From Paenibacillus sp. JZ16 (lineage in GTDB: Bacteria > Bacillota > Bacilli > Paenibacillales > Paenibacillaceae), in the NCBI RefSeq assembly GCF_015326965.1, contig NZ_CP017659.1, forward strand, positions 4,840,001-4,904,000: a DNA stretch of 64,000 nt, in the 5' to 3' direction. Position 1 is the stretch's first letter. Every line of letters begins with the position of its first letter. Positions 27,053 through 35,623 of the stretch are shown here, piece by piece. The notes under the pieces are model-generated. The model had not been told where the DNA came from, did not search any database, and was given only the letters and a program-made list of their open reading frames with translations. The position numbers and the translations under genes were made by a program.

Positions 27053-27391
27053 ATGAATGGGGAGCGAGAATACAATATTCCGTCTGAGGCGACCATGGAC
27101 GTCATCGGCGGCAAGTGGAAGGTCATTGTGCTGTGTCACTTAAGTTATGGCCCCAAGCGAACGAGTGAAATTAAGAAGCAGATGCCGGATATTACGCAGA
27201 AAATGTTAACCCAGACGCTGCGTGAGCTGGAGGAGGACGGGATTATCACGCGAACGGTCTTTAATCAAGTGCCGCCTAAGGTCGTGTACGAGCTGAGTGA
27301 AATGGGCGTTTCGCTGCAACCGATCCTTGATCAAATCTGTGAATGGGGCGAGATGTACTTGAATGGGAAAGCGAAGGTAGTCACACCTTGA
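27053..27391 (+). CDS. HxlR-family transcriptional regulator
   Basis: This 112-residue winged-helix regulator shows IGGKWKVIVLCHL, then ITQKMLTQTLRELEEDGIITR. The ATG at 27053 has AAGGAG upstream; the longer frame from 27008 has none. Cys28 lies in the first helix, near where thiol-sensing members such as YodB and HypR carry their redox Cys. It is divergent from the oxidoreductase pair, which it probably controls in response to quinones or electrophiles. The 180-base gap between them must hold both promoters. Confidence 0.88.
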   Translation: MNGEREYNIPSEATMDVIGGKWKVIVLCHLSYGPKRTSEIKKQMPDITQKMLTQTLRELEEDGIITRTVFNQVPPKVVYELSEMGVSLQPILDQICEWGEMYLNGKAKVVTP

Positions 27392-27406
27392 GGACAGACA
27401 AAATAT

Positions 27407-27444
27407 AAGCTGCTGACCTAATAAAGGACCCGCAGCTTTTTTTA
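27407..27444 (+). terminator. terminator after hxlR
   Basis: AAGCTGC pairs with GCAGCTT across an 18-base loop, followed by seven T in total. Confidence 0.75.
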
Positions 27445-27596
27445 TTTTCCAAATAGAGTGTTGTCGCTCATCATTTCTCATAGGGCAGAGGATAAGTCGA
27501 GATACTTGCAGAATAATTTAGTTCTTTAGACTCATCTCGATTCGGGAGCGTTCGAACATTTCTCTGTTTGTCGAGAAATTGAATAGTTACTAAAGA

Positions 27597-27765
27597 TATA
27601 ATATGGATATGGTGCAGGGCTGTGAAGCCGCGGAAATAAACATTGCTTTTTTCTGATATGCACCGGGGCGAGTCACCGTGAATTAATAGAAACGTTATCC
27701 GCTAGGAAACGTATGATCTTCATAGGGCTTAAGAATTACTCACAAAAGGGGTGTGTGCAGCTCAG
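27597..27765 (+). promoter_or_regulatory. promoter and possible structured leader of the MHYT-GGDEF-EAL gene
   Basis: A TATAAT at 27597-27602 predicts a start near 27610 and a leader of about 155 bases. At its 5' end GGTGCA (27611-27616) can pair with TGCACC (27659-27664), enclosing a GGCT-GTGA-AGCC hairpin with a GNRA-type loop; GGATA and TATCC could close the whole. It does not fit the c-di-GMP-I or -II riboswitch consensus that I know. The -35 region is poor. The stretch 27445-27596 shows nothing else. Confidence 0.35.
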
Positions 27766-29784
27766 ATGGACGGCAATTATAACTATTATATTGTTGGGCT
27801 CTCAATTGCGATTGCTATACTTGCTTCATACTCGGCTTTAAATATTACGTCGAAAATTTCAGATGCGAACGGTAAATCCAAGTTTTTTTGGCTTTTCGGC
27901 GGGGCCATGGTCATGGGAAGCGGCATTTGGTCCATGCATTTTGTCGGCATGCTGGCGATGCACATGAATATGAATGTGAGATACGATGTCTTTCTGACCA
28001 TCATGTCGATGCTCGTCAGCGTGGTTTCCTCCTTCATCGCGTTTTATATTACGATGCCCAGAAATATTAACTGGTTCAAAATCGCCATTGGCGGCTTCAT
28101 TATGGGAAGCGGCATCGTTATCATGCATTACACGGGAATGGAGGCCATGGTCATACATGCCGAAATTAGTTATGATCCCGGCATTTGGGTACTGTCCGCC
28201 ATCATTGCATTGGTAGCCTCCTATGCGGCTTTGCTATTGTTTCTCCGTTTTCGGAATCATCCCAAATCCAGCTTTCTCAAGTGGGGTTCGGCGGTTGTCA
28301 TGGGCTTCGCCGTATGCGGAATGCATTATACAGGAATGAAAGCTGCACGGTTTGAGGCTCATGCCGCTATGCTTACGCAGCAGCCGCAGTCTGTCGATTT
28401 TCTGCTTCTGTATGGTGTAACGGTCGCGATTTTTGCCATCCTGCTGATCTCCTGGGGGGCGATGTTCTTTGATCGGCATGTGCTGGAAAAGCTGGCCTAT
28501 CAGGATACGATCACGGGATTGCCTAATCGCAATGAAATGAACCGATTCTTCGAGACGAATTCCGAGACAGAGCAGATTACGATCCTGTTTCTGGATTTGG
28601 ACCAATTTAAGGCGATCAACGATACGCTGGGTCACAATGTTGGGGATTTGCTGGTCCAGGAAGTAGGTAAGCGACTGCGTCAATTCATTGGAAACGGCCA
28701 GCAGGTATTCCGGATCGGCGGGGACGAATTTCTGATTATTCTGAAGCAAAGCGACCCGGTATACGCCCAGCATTTAGCTGATGATATACTCCAACGAATA
28801 AAAAACGTGTACTATATTGACGGTAACGAGTTGTATGTGACGGCAAGTATCGGAATCAGCATCGGTTCCGTCCATAGCTCTGACCGTACGACGCTGCTCA
28901 AGAATGCGGATACCGCCATGTATAAAGCGAAGGGACTCGGCAAGAATCAGCAGTGCCTCTATGACGAGGAGATGGGTCTTCAAGAGGTTCGCAAAATGGA
29001 ATTGGAGAAGGACCTGCAACGAGCGCTTGAACTGAAGGAGTTCTTCATTGTGTATCAGCCCAAATGGAATGTGCAAAGTGATCGCTTGGTCGGATTCGAA
29101 GCGCTGCTCCGCTGGAAACACCCCCGCTTGGGCGTGATATCCCCGCTTGAATTCATTCCGATTGCCGAAGAGACGGGGCTCATTATACCGATGACCCGAT
29201 GGACGCTTGAGGAAGCTTGCAAACAGTGCAGAATTTGGCAGGAGAGAGGGATTGTCCAGCCGGTCTCGGTGAATTTATCGGTTCGTTTATTCCATGGCGA
29301 CAATCTGCTGGAGCTTATTCAAAACGTGCTGGATAAGGCGAATCTGGAACCTCGCTTATTAGAGCTTGAGATAGCGGAGTCCATGGTGCTGCACGATGTC
29401 AATGATATTATCCGCCAGCTTGGGAATATCAGGTCCTTGGGGGTTAAGGTCTCCATGGATGATTTCGGAACCGGCTATTCCTCGATTGGGCTCCTGGACC
29501 GGATTCCAATTGATGCTTTAAAGCTGGACAGACAGTTTACCAATGATTTGGACACGCCCAGCAAGCGTGCCATCGTTAACGCCATCGTTCTTATGGCGGA
29601 GAATTTGAATCTGGATGTCATTGCGGAAGGTGTAGAGAACAAGGAGCATATCGACTTTTTGACCGGACTTGGCTGCCATGTCATGCAAGGTTATTATTAC
29701 GGAAAGCCGATGGATATCAATGAGATTAAGGTTTGGATGTACGAGCAAGATCACAAGAACGAAGAGATTGTGACCCTGCGATGA
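27766..29784 (+). CDS. MHYT-sensor GGDEF-EAL protein (c-di-GMP synthesis/degradation)
   Basis: This membrane protein of about 672 residues has seven helices (1 to about 235) with MHYT-type motifs SMHFVGM, IMHYTGM and GMHYTGM, proposed to bind metal and sense O2, CO or NO. A diguanylate cyclase domain follows with intact RIGGDEF (318-322) but no RxxD inhibitory site. The EAL domain keeps EALLRW (near 445), DDFGTGYSS and AEGVEN, so both activities look possible. The ATG at 27766 is preferred although the AAAGGGG spacing (14) is long; GTG at 27751 is an alternative. It may set the c-di-GMP level read by the receptor encoded at 43844. Confidence 0.9.
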   Translation: MDGNYNYYIVGLSIAIAILASYSALNITSKISDANGKSKFFWLFGGAMVMGSGIWSMHFVGMLAMHMNMNVRYDVFLTIMSMLVSVVSSFIAFYITMPRNINWFKIAIGGFIMGSGIVIMHYTGMEAMVIHAEISYDPGIWVLSAIIALVASYAALLLFLRFRNHPKSSFLKWGSAVVMGFAVCGMHYTGMKAARFEAHAAMLTQQPQSVDFLLLYGVTVAIFAILLISWGAMFFDRHVLEKLAYQDTITGLPNRNEMNRFFETNSETEQITILFLDLDQFKAINDTLGHNVGDLLVQEVGKRLRQFIGNGQQVFRIGGDEFLIILKQSDPVYAQHLADDILQRIKNVYYIDGNELYVTASIGISIGSVHSSDRTTLLKNADTAMYKAKGLGKNQQCLYDEEMGLQEVRKMELEKDLQRALELKEFFIVYQPKWNVQSDRLVGFEALLRWKHPRLGVISPLEFIPIAEETGLIIPMTRWTLEEACKQCRIWQERGIVQPVSVNLSVRLFHGDNLLELIQNVLDKANLEPRLLELEIAESMVLHDVNDIIRQLGNIRSLGVKVSMDDFGTGYSSIGLLDRIPIDALKLDRQFTNDLDTPSKRAIVNAIVLMAENLNLDVIAEGVENKEHIDFLTGLGCHVMQGYYYGKPMDINEIKVWMYEQDHKNEEIVTLR

Positions 29785-29806
29785 AAAATAGATACAGATC
29801 ATACGA

Positions 29807-29834
29807 ATAACGGGCACCGTGAGGTGTCCGTTAT
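29807..29834 (+). terminator. hairpin after the GGDEF-EAL gene
   Basis: ATAACGGGCACC and GGTGTCCGTTAT form a 12-bp stem (one G-U) with a GTGA loop. The T-run is poor (GTTGTTG), so termination may be weak. Confidence 0.55.
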
Positions 29835-29886
29835 GTTGTTGAAGGAACATTATAAACCCTGCTTCGGGTCCCTCAAGTTTCTGCCA

Positions 29887-30225
29887 TTAAACAAAATAGG
29901 CAATTTTCGCAAAAGGAAAATATTCCCTGATCCCCTTCTCGAACAACTGCTGAAACTCCTCGACGGTTTCGGCCTTATAGACATATTTGAACTTCCCGTA
30001 GCTCCCCCATTTTAACTGCCGATCTTCCTCGTCCATATTCAGTTTGGTTTTGGAGTAACGTTTTAAAATCATGTTTTTGGCCGTTTTGGTAAAGCGGTGC
30101 TGAATGAGCTCGAACGTCAGATCCTTGACCTCCACATGGCTCAATCGCGCATGAAGCTTCTCTAATCGGCAATCATGCATTGTCGAAGTAAGCAAAAGGC
30201 TTGACGGCTGCGCAGTCTTAAACAT
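29887..30225 (-). pseudogene. splB: remnant of spore photoproduct lyase (C-terminal quarter)
   Basis: From about residue 20 the 112-residue frame reads like the C-terminus of Bacillus SplB: LTFELIQHRFTKTAKNMI, then YSKTKLNMDEEDRQLKWG, and AKIAYFV at the end. The first ~17 residues do not match, and the radical-SAM core with its CxxxCxxC cluster is absent here and upstream. This is best read as what is left after deletion of about three quarters of splB. A ribosome-binding site (AAAGGG) precedes the ATG, so a peptide could still be made, but it cannot repair DNA. The match is from memory of B. subtilis SplB, not from a search. Confidence 0.75.
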
Positions 30226-30343
30226 GAATTTGAAAGCCCTTTCTTAAAACTGTGATATACTACGACAAAACAGGTATACCATTATAACAACCTATATTTC
30301 CCTATATCAGCCCCATACTTTCACCAGCAAAGGAGATTGTCTG

Positions 30344-31096
30344 ATGTTTAATGTTCTTATTGTTGACGATGAGTCCATTCAAAGAGAAGGCATTAAGGAT
30401 TTGATCTTTCAGTACCGCTTCCCCTTTCAGGTATTGGAAGCCGAGAACGGAATGAGTGCAAAGCGAATTCTGCTGCAAAACGCGATTGACATCCTGATCA
30501 CCGACGTCAGAATGCCTCTTATGGACGGACTGGAACTGAGCAAGCAAGCCCGAAAGACCCAGCAGGATTTAAAAATTGTCATCTGCAGCGGGTATGACGA
30601 ATTTGAGTATGCCCGCAGCGCTATCCGATTGGGCGTGGTAAATTACTTGCTCAAACCGCTTGTCAGGGAAGAGTTTCTGCAGGTGATGGAGGATATTACA
30701 CAGATCAGTCCTTATGGCGGGGAGCTTGAACAGGTTACGATCGAATCGAAGGTCATCCGTCAGGTTAAAGACTATGTGAAGGATCATCACCAGCGGGATA
30801 TTTCGTTGTCGGATGCCGCCGAGGATGTGTACCTGTCTCCGGGGTATTTGAGCATTTTATTTAAAAAAGAAACCGGGGAGAACTTCTCGAAGTATTTGAC
30901 CGACTACCGCCTGCGGAGGGCAAGCTATCTACTGAAACACTCAAATATGAAAGTCAATGATATTGCAGGAGCGGTGGGTATCGACAACCACTCTTATTTT
31001 GCCAAGCTGTTCAAGAGCAAGTTCGGCGTAAGTCCCTTACAATACAGAGAGTGCGGGGTGCTCCATGATCGGATGGATAAAGAGCAAGTTCAATGA
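30344..31096 (+). CDS. response regulator with AraC-type DNA-binding domain (YesN-like)
   Basis: This 250-residue protein has a receiver domain (1 to about 120) with the acidic pair DDE near 9-11, the phospho-acceptor in LITDVRMP near 54 and Lys in LLKPL. An AraC/XylS double HTH follows (about 145-245; LYIL-type helix SPGYLSILFKKETGENFSKYL). It is shorter than classical YesN (about 370) because the middle linker is missing. The start follows AAAGGAG. It overlaps the kinase gene by 32 bases. It probably activates the sugar ABC genes downstream. Confidence 0.92.
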   Translation: MFNVLIVDDESIQREGIKDLIFQYRFPFQVLEAENGMSAKRILLQNAIDILITDVRMPLMDGLELSKQARKTQQDLKIVICSGYDEFEYARSAIRLGVVNYLLKPLVREEFLQVMEDITQISPYGGELEQVTIESKVIRQVKDYVKDHHQRDISLSDAAEDVYLSPGYLSILFKKETGENFSKYLTDYRLRRASYLLKHSNMKVNDIAGAVGIDNHSYFAKLFKSKFGVSPLQYRECGVLHDRMDKEQVQ

Positions 31097-32714
31097 TATC
31101 CGGTTCCGCAACAAGCTGCTGTTGTCCCATCTCATCATTGCACTCATTCCGATTCTATTGCTAGGACTGCTCTCCTTTATCCAGTCCTACCGCATTCAGA
31201 TGAAGGAATTACGGAGCGAAGCGGAAGCCAGCCTGGAACAGGTGGCCAACATAATGGATTATAAGATCAACCGGTACAATACGCTGAGCGAGTTCATGGT
31301 ACTGAACCGGGAGTTATCGCAAATTTTCATTAAGGACTATGAAGAGAACTATTTTAACATGTACCTGGATTTCCGGGACATTCTGGAGCCGTTGATCTCG
31401 AACATTCGGCTAATGGATGATGATATTGAAGCCATTACCTTTTATACATCCGGAGAACTGCTCGGGATTCGCGATAATATTTTGCCCATCGGGGAACTCA
31501 AGAGCAAGTCTTGGTACGATGGATTTCGCGGAAGGCGCTGGATTGTGGACGGGGAGAAGCTGTATCTCGTCCAGGAATTGATCAGCAATCCCAAGGACAG
31601 CAATTTCATGGTGATTTCCATTCAGCATGACAGCATCTTTGCTGATATGGACAAACTGTCGGAGCATGTAGCGGTTCATATCGAGGATGCTGAGCAGCGT
31701 GTGATTTTCAAGGAAAGGAAGGAGTCCGATGCTTCAGCCGATTTGGAGAGTGGGGAGACGGGCGGTCTGAACCTAAGCCGGTCGCTCGCCAATAATGGAT
31801 GGACGATTCACTATAATCTGCTGAATACGAATGCATACGCAAATGCGCTGGGTATTTTTCAAATTACGTTGTTTGTCATGATCCTCAGCTTGATCATTAC
31901 ATTTCTGCTCATTTATGTGATCTCCAACAACTTTACACGCCGAATTATCCATATCAAGAACAAGGTAGACAAGGTGGAGCAGAACAACCTCGAGGTGATC
32001 ATCCAGAGCTCATCTCGGGACGAATTCGGCGAGTTGACCAATGGCATCGGCAAAATGCTGAAACGGATTAACAGTCTAATCTCCCAGGTGTATCAAGCGG
32101 AAATCGCCAAGAGGGAAAGCGAATATAACAAGCTGATTAATCAGATTAATCCGCACTTCCTATACAACACCCTCTCCTTTATACGGTGGAGGGCCGAGAA
32201 GAAAGCGGATATCGAAACGAGTTATATGGTATCGGCATTGGCCCGGTTCTATAGAACGACGCTGAATCAGGGGAGGCATATGGCTACGATCAAGGATGAG
32301 GTGCAGCACATCAAGGCTTATCTGGATTTGCAGCTTATCATGAACGATGGCCGATTTGACGTGGATTACCAGATCGATGAGGAAGTATTAGATACCGAGA
32401 TCATTCATTTTATTCTGCAGCCGATCGTGGAGAATGCCATCAAGCACGGTTTTGTGGAGGCTGGAGGGGCAGATTACCACATTCATATTGGGGTTAGCCG
32501 GGTCGAAGGGGGCATGAAACTTATCGTCAGCGATAACGGGGTGGGCATGACTCCCGCGCAGGCGGCGAGGCTGCTGGCCGGAGAGAGCGGCGGCTGCGGC
32601 GTTCGGAACGTGAACGACCGGATCAAGCTGTATTATGGACTGGATTACGGACTCGATATTCATAGCGAACCAGGCAGCGGAACGGAAGTATCCATGGTTA
32701 TTCCAGCCTCCTGA
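31065..32714 (+). CDS. sensor histidine kinase, YesM/LytS-type
   Basis: This 549-residue membrane kinase has a first helix near 22-40, an extracellular sensor (about 45-265), a second helix (about 268-290), a HAMP segment and the His_kinase domain with INPHFLYNTL (phospho-His). The ATPase domain has ENAIKHGF, DNGVGM and GVRNVNDRI. It pairs with the overlapping YesN-like regulator. Such pairs sense sugars or oligosaccharides, often with help from the binding protein. Confidence 0.93.
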   Translation: MIGWIKSKFNDIRFRNKLLLSHLIIALIPILLLGLLSFIQSYRIQMKELRSEAEASLEQVANIMDYKINRYNTLSEFMVLNRELSQIFIKDYEENYFNMYLDFRDILEPLISNIRLMDDDIEAITFYTSGELLGIRDNILPIGELKSKSWYDGFRGRRWIVDGEKLYLVQELISNPKDSNFMVISIQHDSIFADMDKLSEHVAVHIEDAEQRVIFKERKESDASADLESGETGGLNLSRSLANNGWTIHYNLLNTNAYANALGIFQITLFVMILSLIITFLLIYVISNNFTRRIIHIKNKVDKVEQNNLEVIIQSSSRDEFGELTNGIGKMLKRINSLISQVYQAEIAKRESEYNKLINQINPHFLYNTLSFIRWRAEKKADIETSYMVSALARFYRTTLNQGRHMATIKDEVQHIKAYLDLQLIMNDGRFDVDYQIDEEVLDTEIIHFILQPIVENAIKHGFVEAGGADYHIHIGVSRVEGGMKLIVSDNGVGMTPAQAARLLAGESGGCGVRNVNDRIKLYYGLDYGLDIHSEPGSGTEVSMVIPAS

Positions 32715-32757
32715 ACAGCGAGCGTTATTCCCATCCATTATCCATCGTGTTGTTAAT

Positions 32758-32788
32758 GAAAGCGGTGTGCTGAAGCAGCCGCTTTTTT
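32758..32788 (+). terminator. terminator after the two-component genes
   Basis: AAAGCGG pairs with CCGCTTT over a 13-base loop with a T-run. The following 130 bases up to 32920 must contain the promoter of the binding-protein gene. Confidence 0.7.
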
Positions 32789-32919
32789 GGGGTTTGAAGT
32801 TGAGAACGAAGAAGGTCATGAAAAAAGTGATACATATCCAAAAAATGTTGCATATACGCCAATTATGAAACCGCATACAATTTGGTTATCAACCAAAACG
32901 AGAAAAAGGGGATGACAGG

Positions 32920-34557
32920 ATGAACAAGCGTAAAAAGATGGCTTCGCTGCTGCTCGGGTGCATGATGCTGACTGTATTCAGCGGCTGCGGCGGGAGCGCT
33001 AGGGACAGCGCACAGCCGCAAATTTCAGAACAGGACTATGAACCTTACGGGAAATACGAAACGCCGGTGGAATTTACGATCGGCCGGAATACCAATCATG
33101 TGAACAACCTGCCTCCCGGCGATACGATTGAGGACAATTTGGCTACCCGCTATGTGGAAGACCGGGTGAACGTAAAAGCTAAGGTGGCTTGGGAGACGGA
33201 CGATATGGATCAGAAGCTGTCGCTATCGATGACAACGGGCGATCTGCCGGATGTTATGCTGGTCAGCCGCGATATTTTCAACCAGCTGGTGGATAACGAC
33301 CTGATTGCCGATATGACGGAGGTGTACGAGAAGACCGCATCCGACGGCGTCAAGAATATCTACGCTTCTTATGGCGACTTGCTGCTGGACCAAGTCAAGG
33401 TGGACGGTAAGATCATGGGCCTTCCGATGACGAATATCGGAAACCAGCACCAGCTGCTGTGGGTACGGAAGGACTGGGTGGATAAAGTCGGCGCACAGAT
33501 GCCGGAATCCGTTGAGGATGTATGGAATCTCGCCAGAACGTTCGTAGAGAAAAACGCCTCGGGAACAGGCAAAACGGTTGGGATGGTGATGGATTCCAAT
33601 GCCATGAACTTTACACCCGTTTTTGCTGCACGCGGTGCTTTTCCAATGAACTGGATCGAGAAGGATGGCCAGGTTGTGTATGGATCGGTTCAGCCCGAGA
33701 TGAAGCAAGCGTTGGCGGAGCTGAGCGCCATGTACAAAGAAGGTCTGATTGATAAACAGTTCGCCGTCCGAACGAATGAAGAGAAGGAAGCGCTTGTGAT
33801 CAACGGGCAGGTAGGGATACTGTTTAACCCATGGTGGATCGGCTACACCAACTACAAGGATTCCATCAAGCAGGATCCCGATGCTGTCTGGGTTGCTGTA
33901 TCGGCACCCGTGGATGAGAACGGCAAGTTCAAGACCATCCGTCAGGATCCTGTGGGCGGCGGTATCGTCGTAGTCAAGAAGGATTTCGCCCATCCCGAAG
34001 CGATCATGAAATCGGTCAATCTAACAACGGATTTCCTGTACTCCTTAACCGATGATGCGGTCAATTATAAGAAAGAGCACCCCGATGAGATGCTGACAGA
34101 CGCAAGCCGCTGGAATAATGATCCGACACAAATTCCAATGCAAGTGGATTATGACGATGTGTTGAAACGTTATTACGAGGATCTTATGAAGGCGGATGAA
34201 TCCGGTGATGCTTCCTCCGTGCAGGAAGATCGGGTGGTGTCCTTCAAGGCGTATCAGGAATTCAAGGAAAAAGGAAATGCCATCGACGTGAACACATACG
34301 GCGAATACCTCTCCCGCATTGAAGGCCAGCGCGAAGCGAACAATCCGAATCTGGAAGTGATTCCTGCCGGCTTCTATGGAACCACCGAGACGATGAAGCT
34401 GAAGTGGGCCAACCTCCAAAAGCTCGAAGAGGAGACCATATTGAAAATTATTATGGGACAAGCTCCCGTCGATGAATTCGATAAGTTCGTGGACACATGG
34501 AAGCGTACCGGAGGCGATGAGATTACGGAAGAGGTCAACGAGATGAGCAGCAGATAA
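32920..34557 (+). CDS. extracellular solute-binding lipoprotein (LplA/YtcQ-like, sugar type)
   Basis: This 545-residue lipoprotein has lipobox FSGC (Cys22 region). The mature part resembles large family 1 binding proteins of Paenibacillus: GDLPDVMLV, LPMTNIGNQHQLLWVRKDW and GILFNPWWIGY. It is expected to bind oligosaccharides for the LplB/LplC-type permeases encoded downstream. No ATPase gene is present; these systems normally share a general MsmK/MsmX ATPase. No glycosidase adjoins, so the sugar cannot be named. Confidence 0.9.
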   Translation: MNKRKKMASLLLGCMMLTVFSGCGGSARDSAQPQISEQDYEPYGKYETPVEFTIGRNTNHVNNLPPGDTIEDNLATRYVEDRVNVKAKVAWETDDMDQKLSLSMTTGDLPDVMLVSRDIFNQLVDNDLIADMTEVYEKTASDGVKNIYASYGDLLLDQVKVDGKIMGLPMTNIGNQHQLLWVRKDWVDKVGAQMPESVEDVWNLARTFVEKNASGTGKTVGMVMDSNAMNFTPVFAARGAFPMNWIEKDGQVVYGSVQPEMKQALAELSAMYKEGLIDKQFAVRTNEEKEALVINGQVGILFNPWWIGYTNYKDSIKQDPDAVWVAVSAPVDENGKFKTIRQDPVGGGIVVVKKDFAHPEAIMKSVNLTTDFLYSLTDDAVNYKKEHPDEMLTDASRWNNDPTQIPMQVDYDDVLKRYYEDLMKADESGDASSVQEDRVVSFKAYQEFKEKGNAIDVNTYGEYLSRIEGQREANNPNLEVIPAGFYGTTETMKLKWANLQKLEEETILKIIMGQAPVDEFDKFVDTWKRTGGDEITEEVNEMSSR

Positions 34558-34567
34558 AGATAGCATG

Positions 34568-34616
34568 GGCCTTGGCGCGGAGGGCTATGGTGGTCAGCCG
34601 CGCGGGCTTTTTTATT
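34568..34616 (+). terminator. hairpin between binding-protein and permease genes
   Basis: An imperfect GC-rich hairpin (CGCGG...CCGCG, with an inner GGCT/AGCC stem) is followed by six T. As in the peptide operon, it should lower permease expression relative to the binding protein. Confidence 0.6.
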
Positions 34617-34662
34617 CCATAAGGCTTGTCCTGACAGGGACATGATGGAGGTGAAGCGGACG

Positions 34663-35613
34663 ATGGCGCAAGTGGAAACAACCGTCAATCAAGAGCCGGA
34701 AGTACGATACCGGAGGAAAAAGAAACGTAAAACCTTTGACGAAATGACCTATCATGCGATGCTGCTGCCTGGCATGGCCATGCTGTTCATTTTCTCGATT
34801 GTGCCGATGTTCGGGGTGGTCATGGCTTTTCAGAAGTTCATCCCCGCGAAAGGAATACTCGGTTCCGCATGGGCAGGTCTCGACAATTTCACGTATATGT
34901 TTCAATTGCCGGATGCCAAGCAGATCTTCGTCAATACGCTGGTCATCGCGGTCGGGAAAATTGTTCTCGGATTGATTGTGCCGATCGTATTCGCCCTGCT
35001 GCTGAATGAGGTGCGTCTGAAGCTCTCCAAAAGCACGATTCAAACCATTGTGTATTTGCCGCATTTTATGTCATGGGTGGTCCTGGGCACGATGCTGACC
35101 ATGATCTTTTCCTTTGATGGCATGATTAACAATTTCCTTGAGTTTCTGGGGCTGGAGCGGATCATGTTTCTGGCAAGCAACGACTGGTTCAGGCCGCTGC
35201 TCATCGTGACGGATACCTGGAAGGAATTCGGTTACGGGACGATTGTGTACTTGGCTGCATTGACGGCGATTAATCCGGCTTTGTATGAATCCGCCGCAAT
35301 GGACGGCGCAAGCCGCTGGAAGCAGACCCTGAATATCACGCTGCCGGGCATGTTTCCGACGATCATCCTGCTGGGCACGCTGAGTCTCGGCAATGTGCTC
35401 AATGCGGGATTTGACCAGGTGTTCAACCTGTATAATCCGCTGGTCTACGAGACGGGTGATATTATCGATACGTTTGTGTACCGCATGGGTCTGATCAATA
35501 TGCAGTATTCGTTCGCAACGGCCATTGGACTGATGAAGTCGGTCATCAGCTTTGTTCTGATCGTTATATCCTACAGGCTGGCCTCAAGGTATGCGGGGTA
35601 CAAGATTTTCTAG
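34663..35613 (+). CDS. sugar ABC transporter permease, LplB-like
   Basis: This 316-residue protein has about six transmembrane helices and an EAA loop near 220 (ESAAMDGASRWKQTLNITLPG). The ATG at 34663 is chosen over 34642 because GGAGG lies 11 bases before it. The basic N-terminus RYRRKKKRKTFDEM is typical of LplB/YtcP-family permeases. It forms a heterodimer with the next gene product. Confidence 0.92.
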   Translation: MAQVETTVNQEPEVRYRRKKKRKTFDEMTYHAMLLPGMAMLFIFSIVPMFGVVMAFQKFIPAKGILGSAWAGLDNFTYMFQLPDAKQIFVNTLVIAVGKIVLGLIVPIVFALLLNEVRLKLSKSTIQTIVYLPHFMSWVVLGTMLTMIFSFDGMINNFLEFLGLERIMFLASNDWFRPLLIVTDTWKEFGYGTIVYLAALTAINPALYESAAMDGASRWKQTLNITLPGMFPTIILLGTLSLGNVLNAGFDQVFNLYNPLVYETGDIIDTFVYRMGLINMQYSFATAIGLMKSVISFVLIVISYRLASRYAGYKIF

Positions 35614-35623
35614 GAGGGTTAGC

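Noticed and set aside
27605..27765. c-di-GMP riboswitch before the GGDEF-EAL gene
   Set aside because: The conserved stretches of the GEMM-I class and the GGGCAC/ACCGACCG parts of class II are absent; only GCGGAAA is reminiscent. Kept as an unclassified leader.
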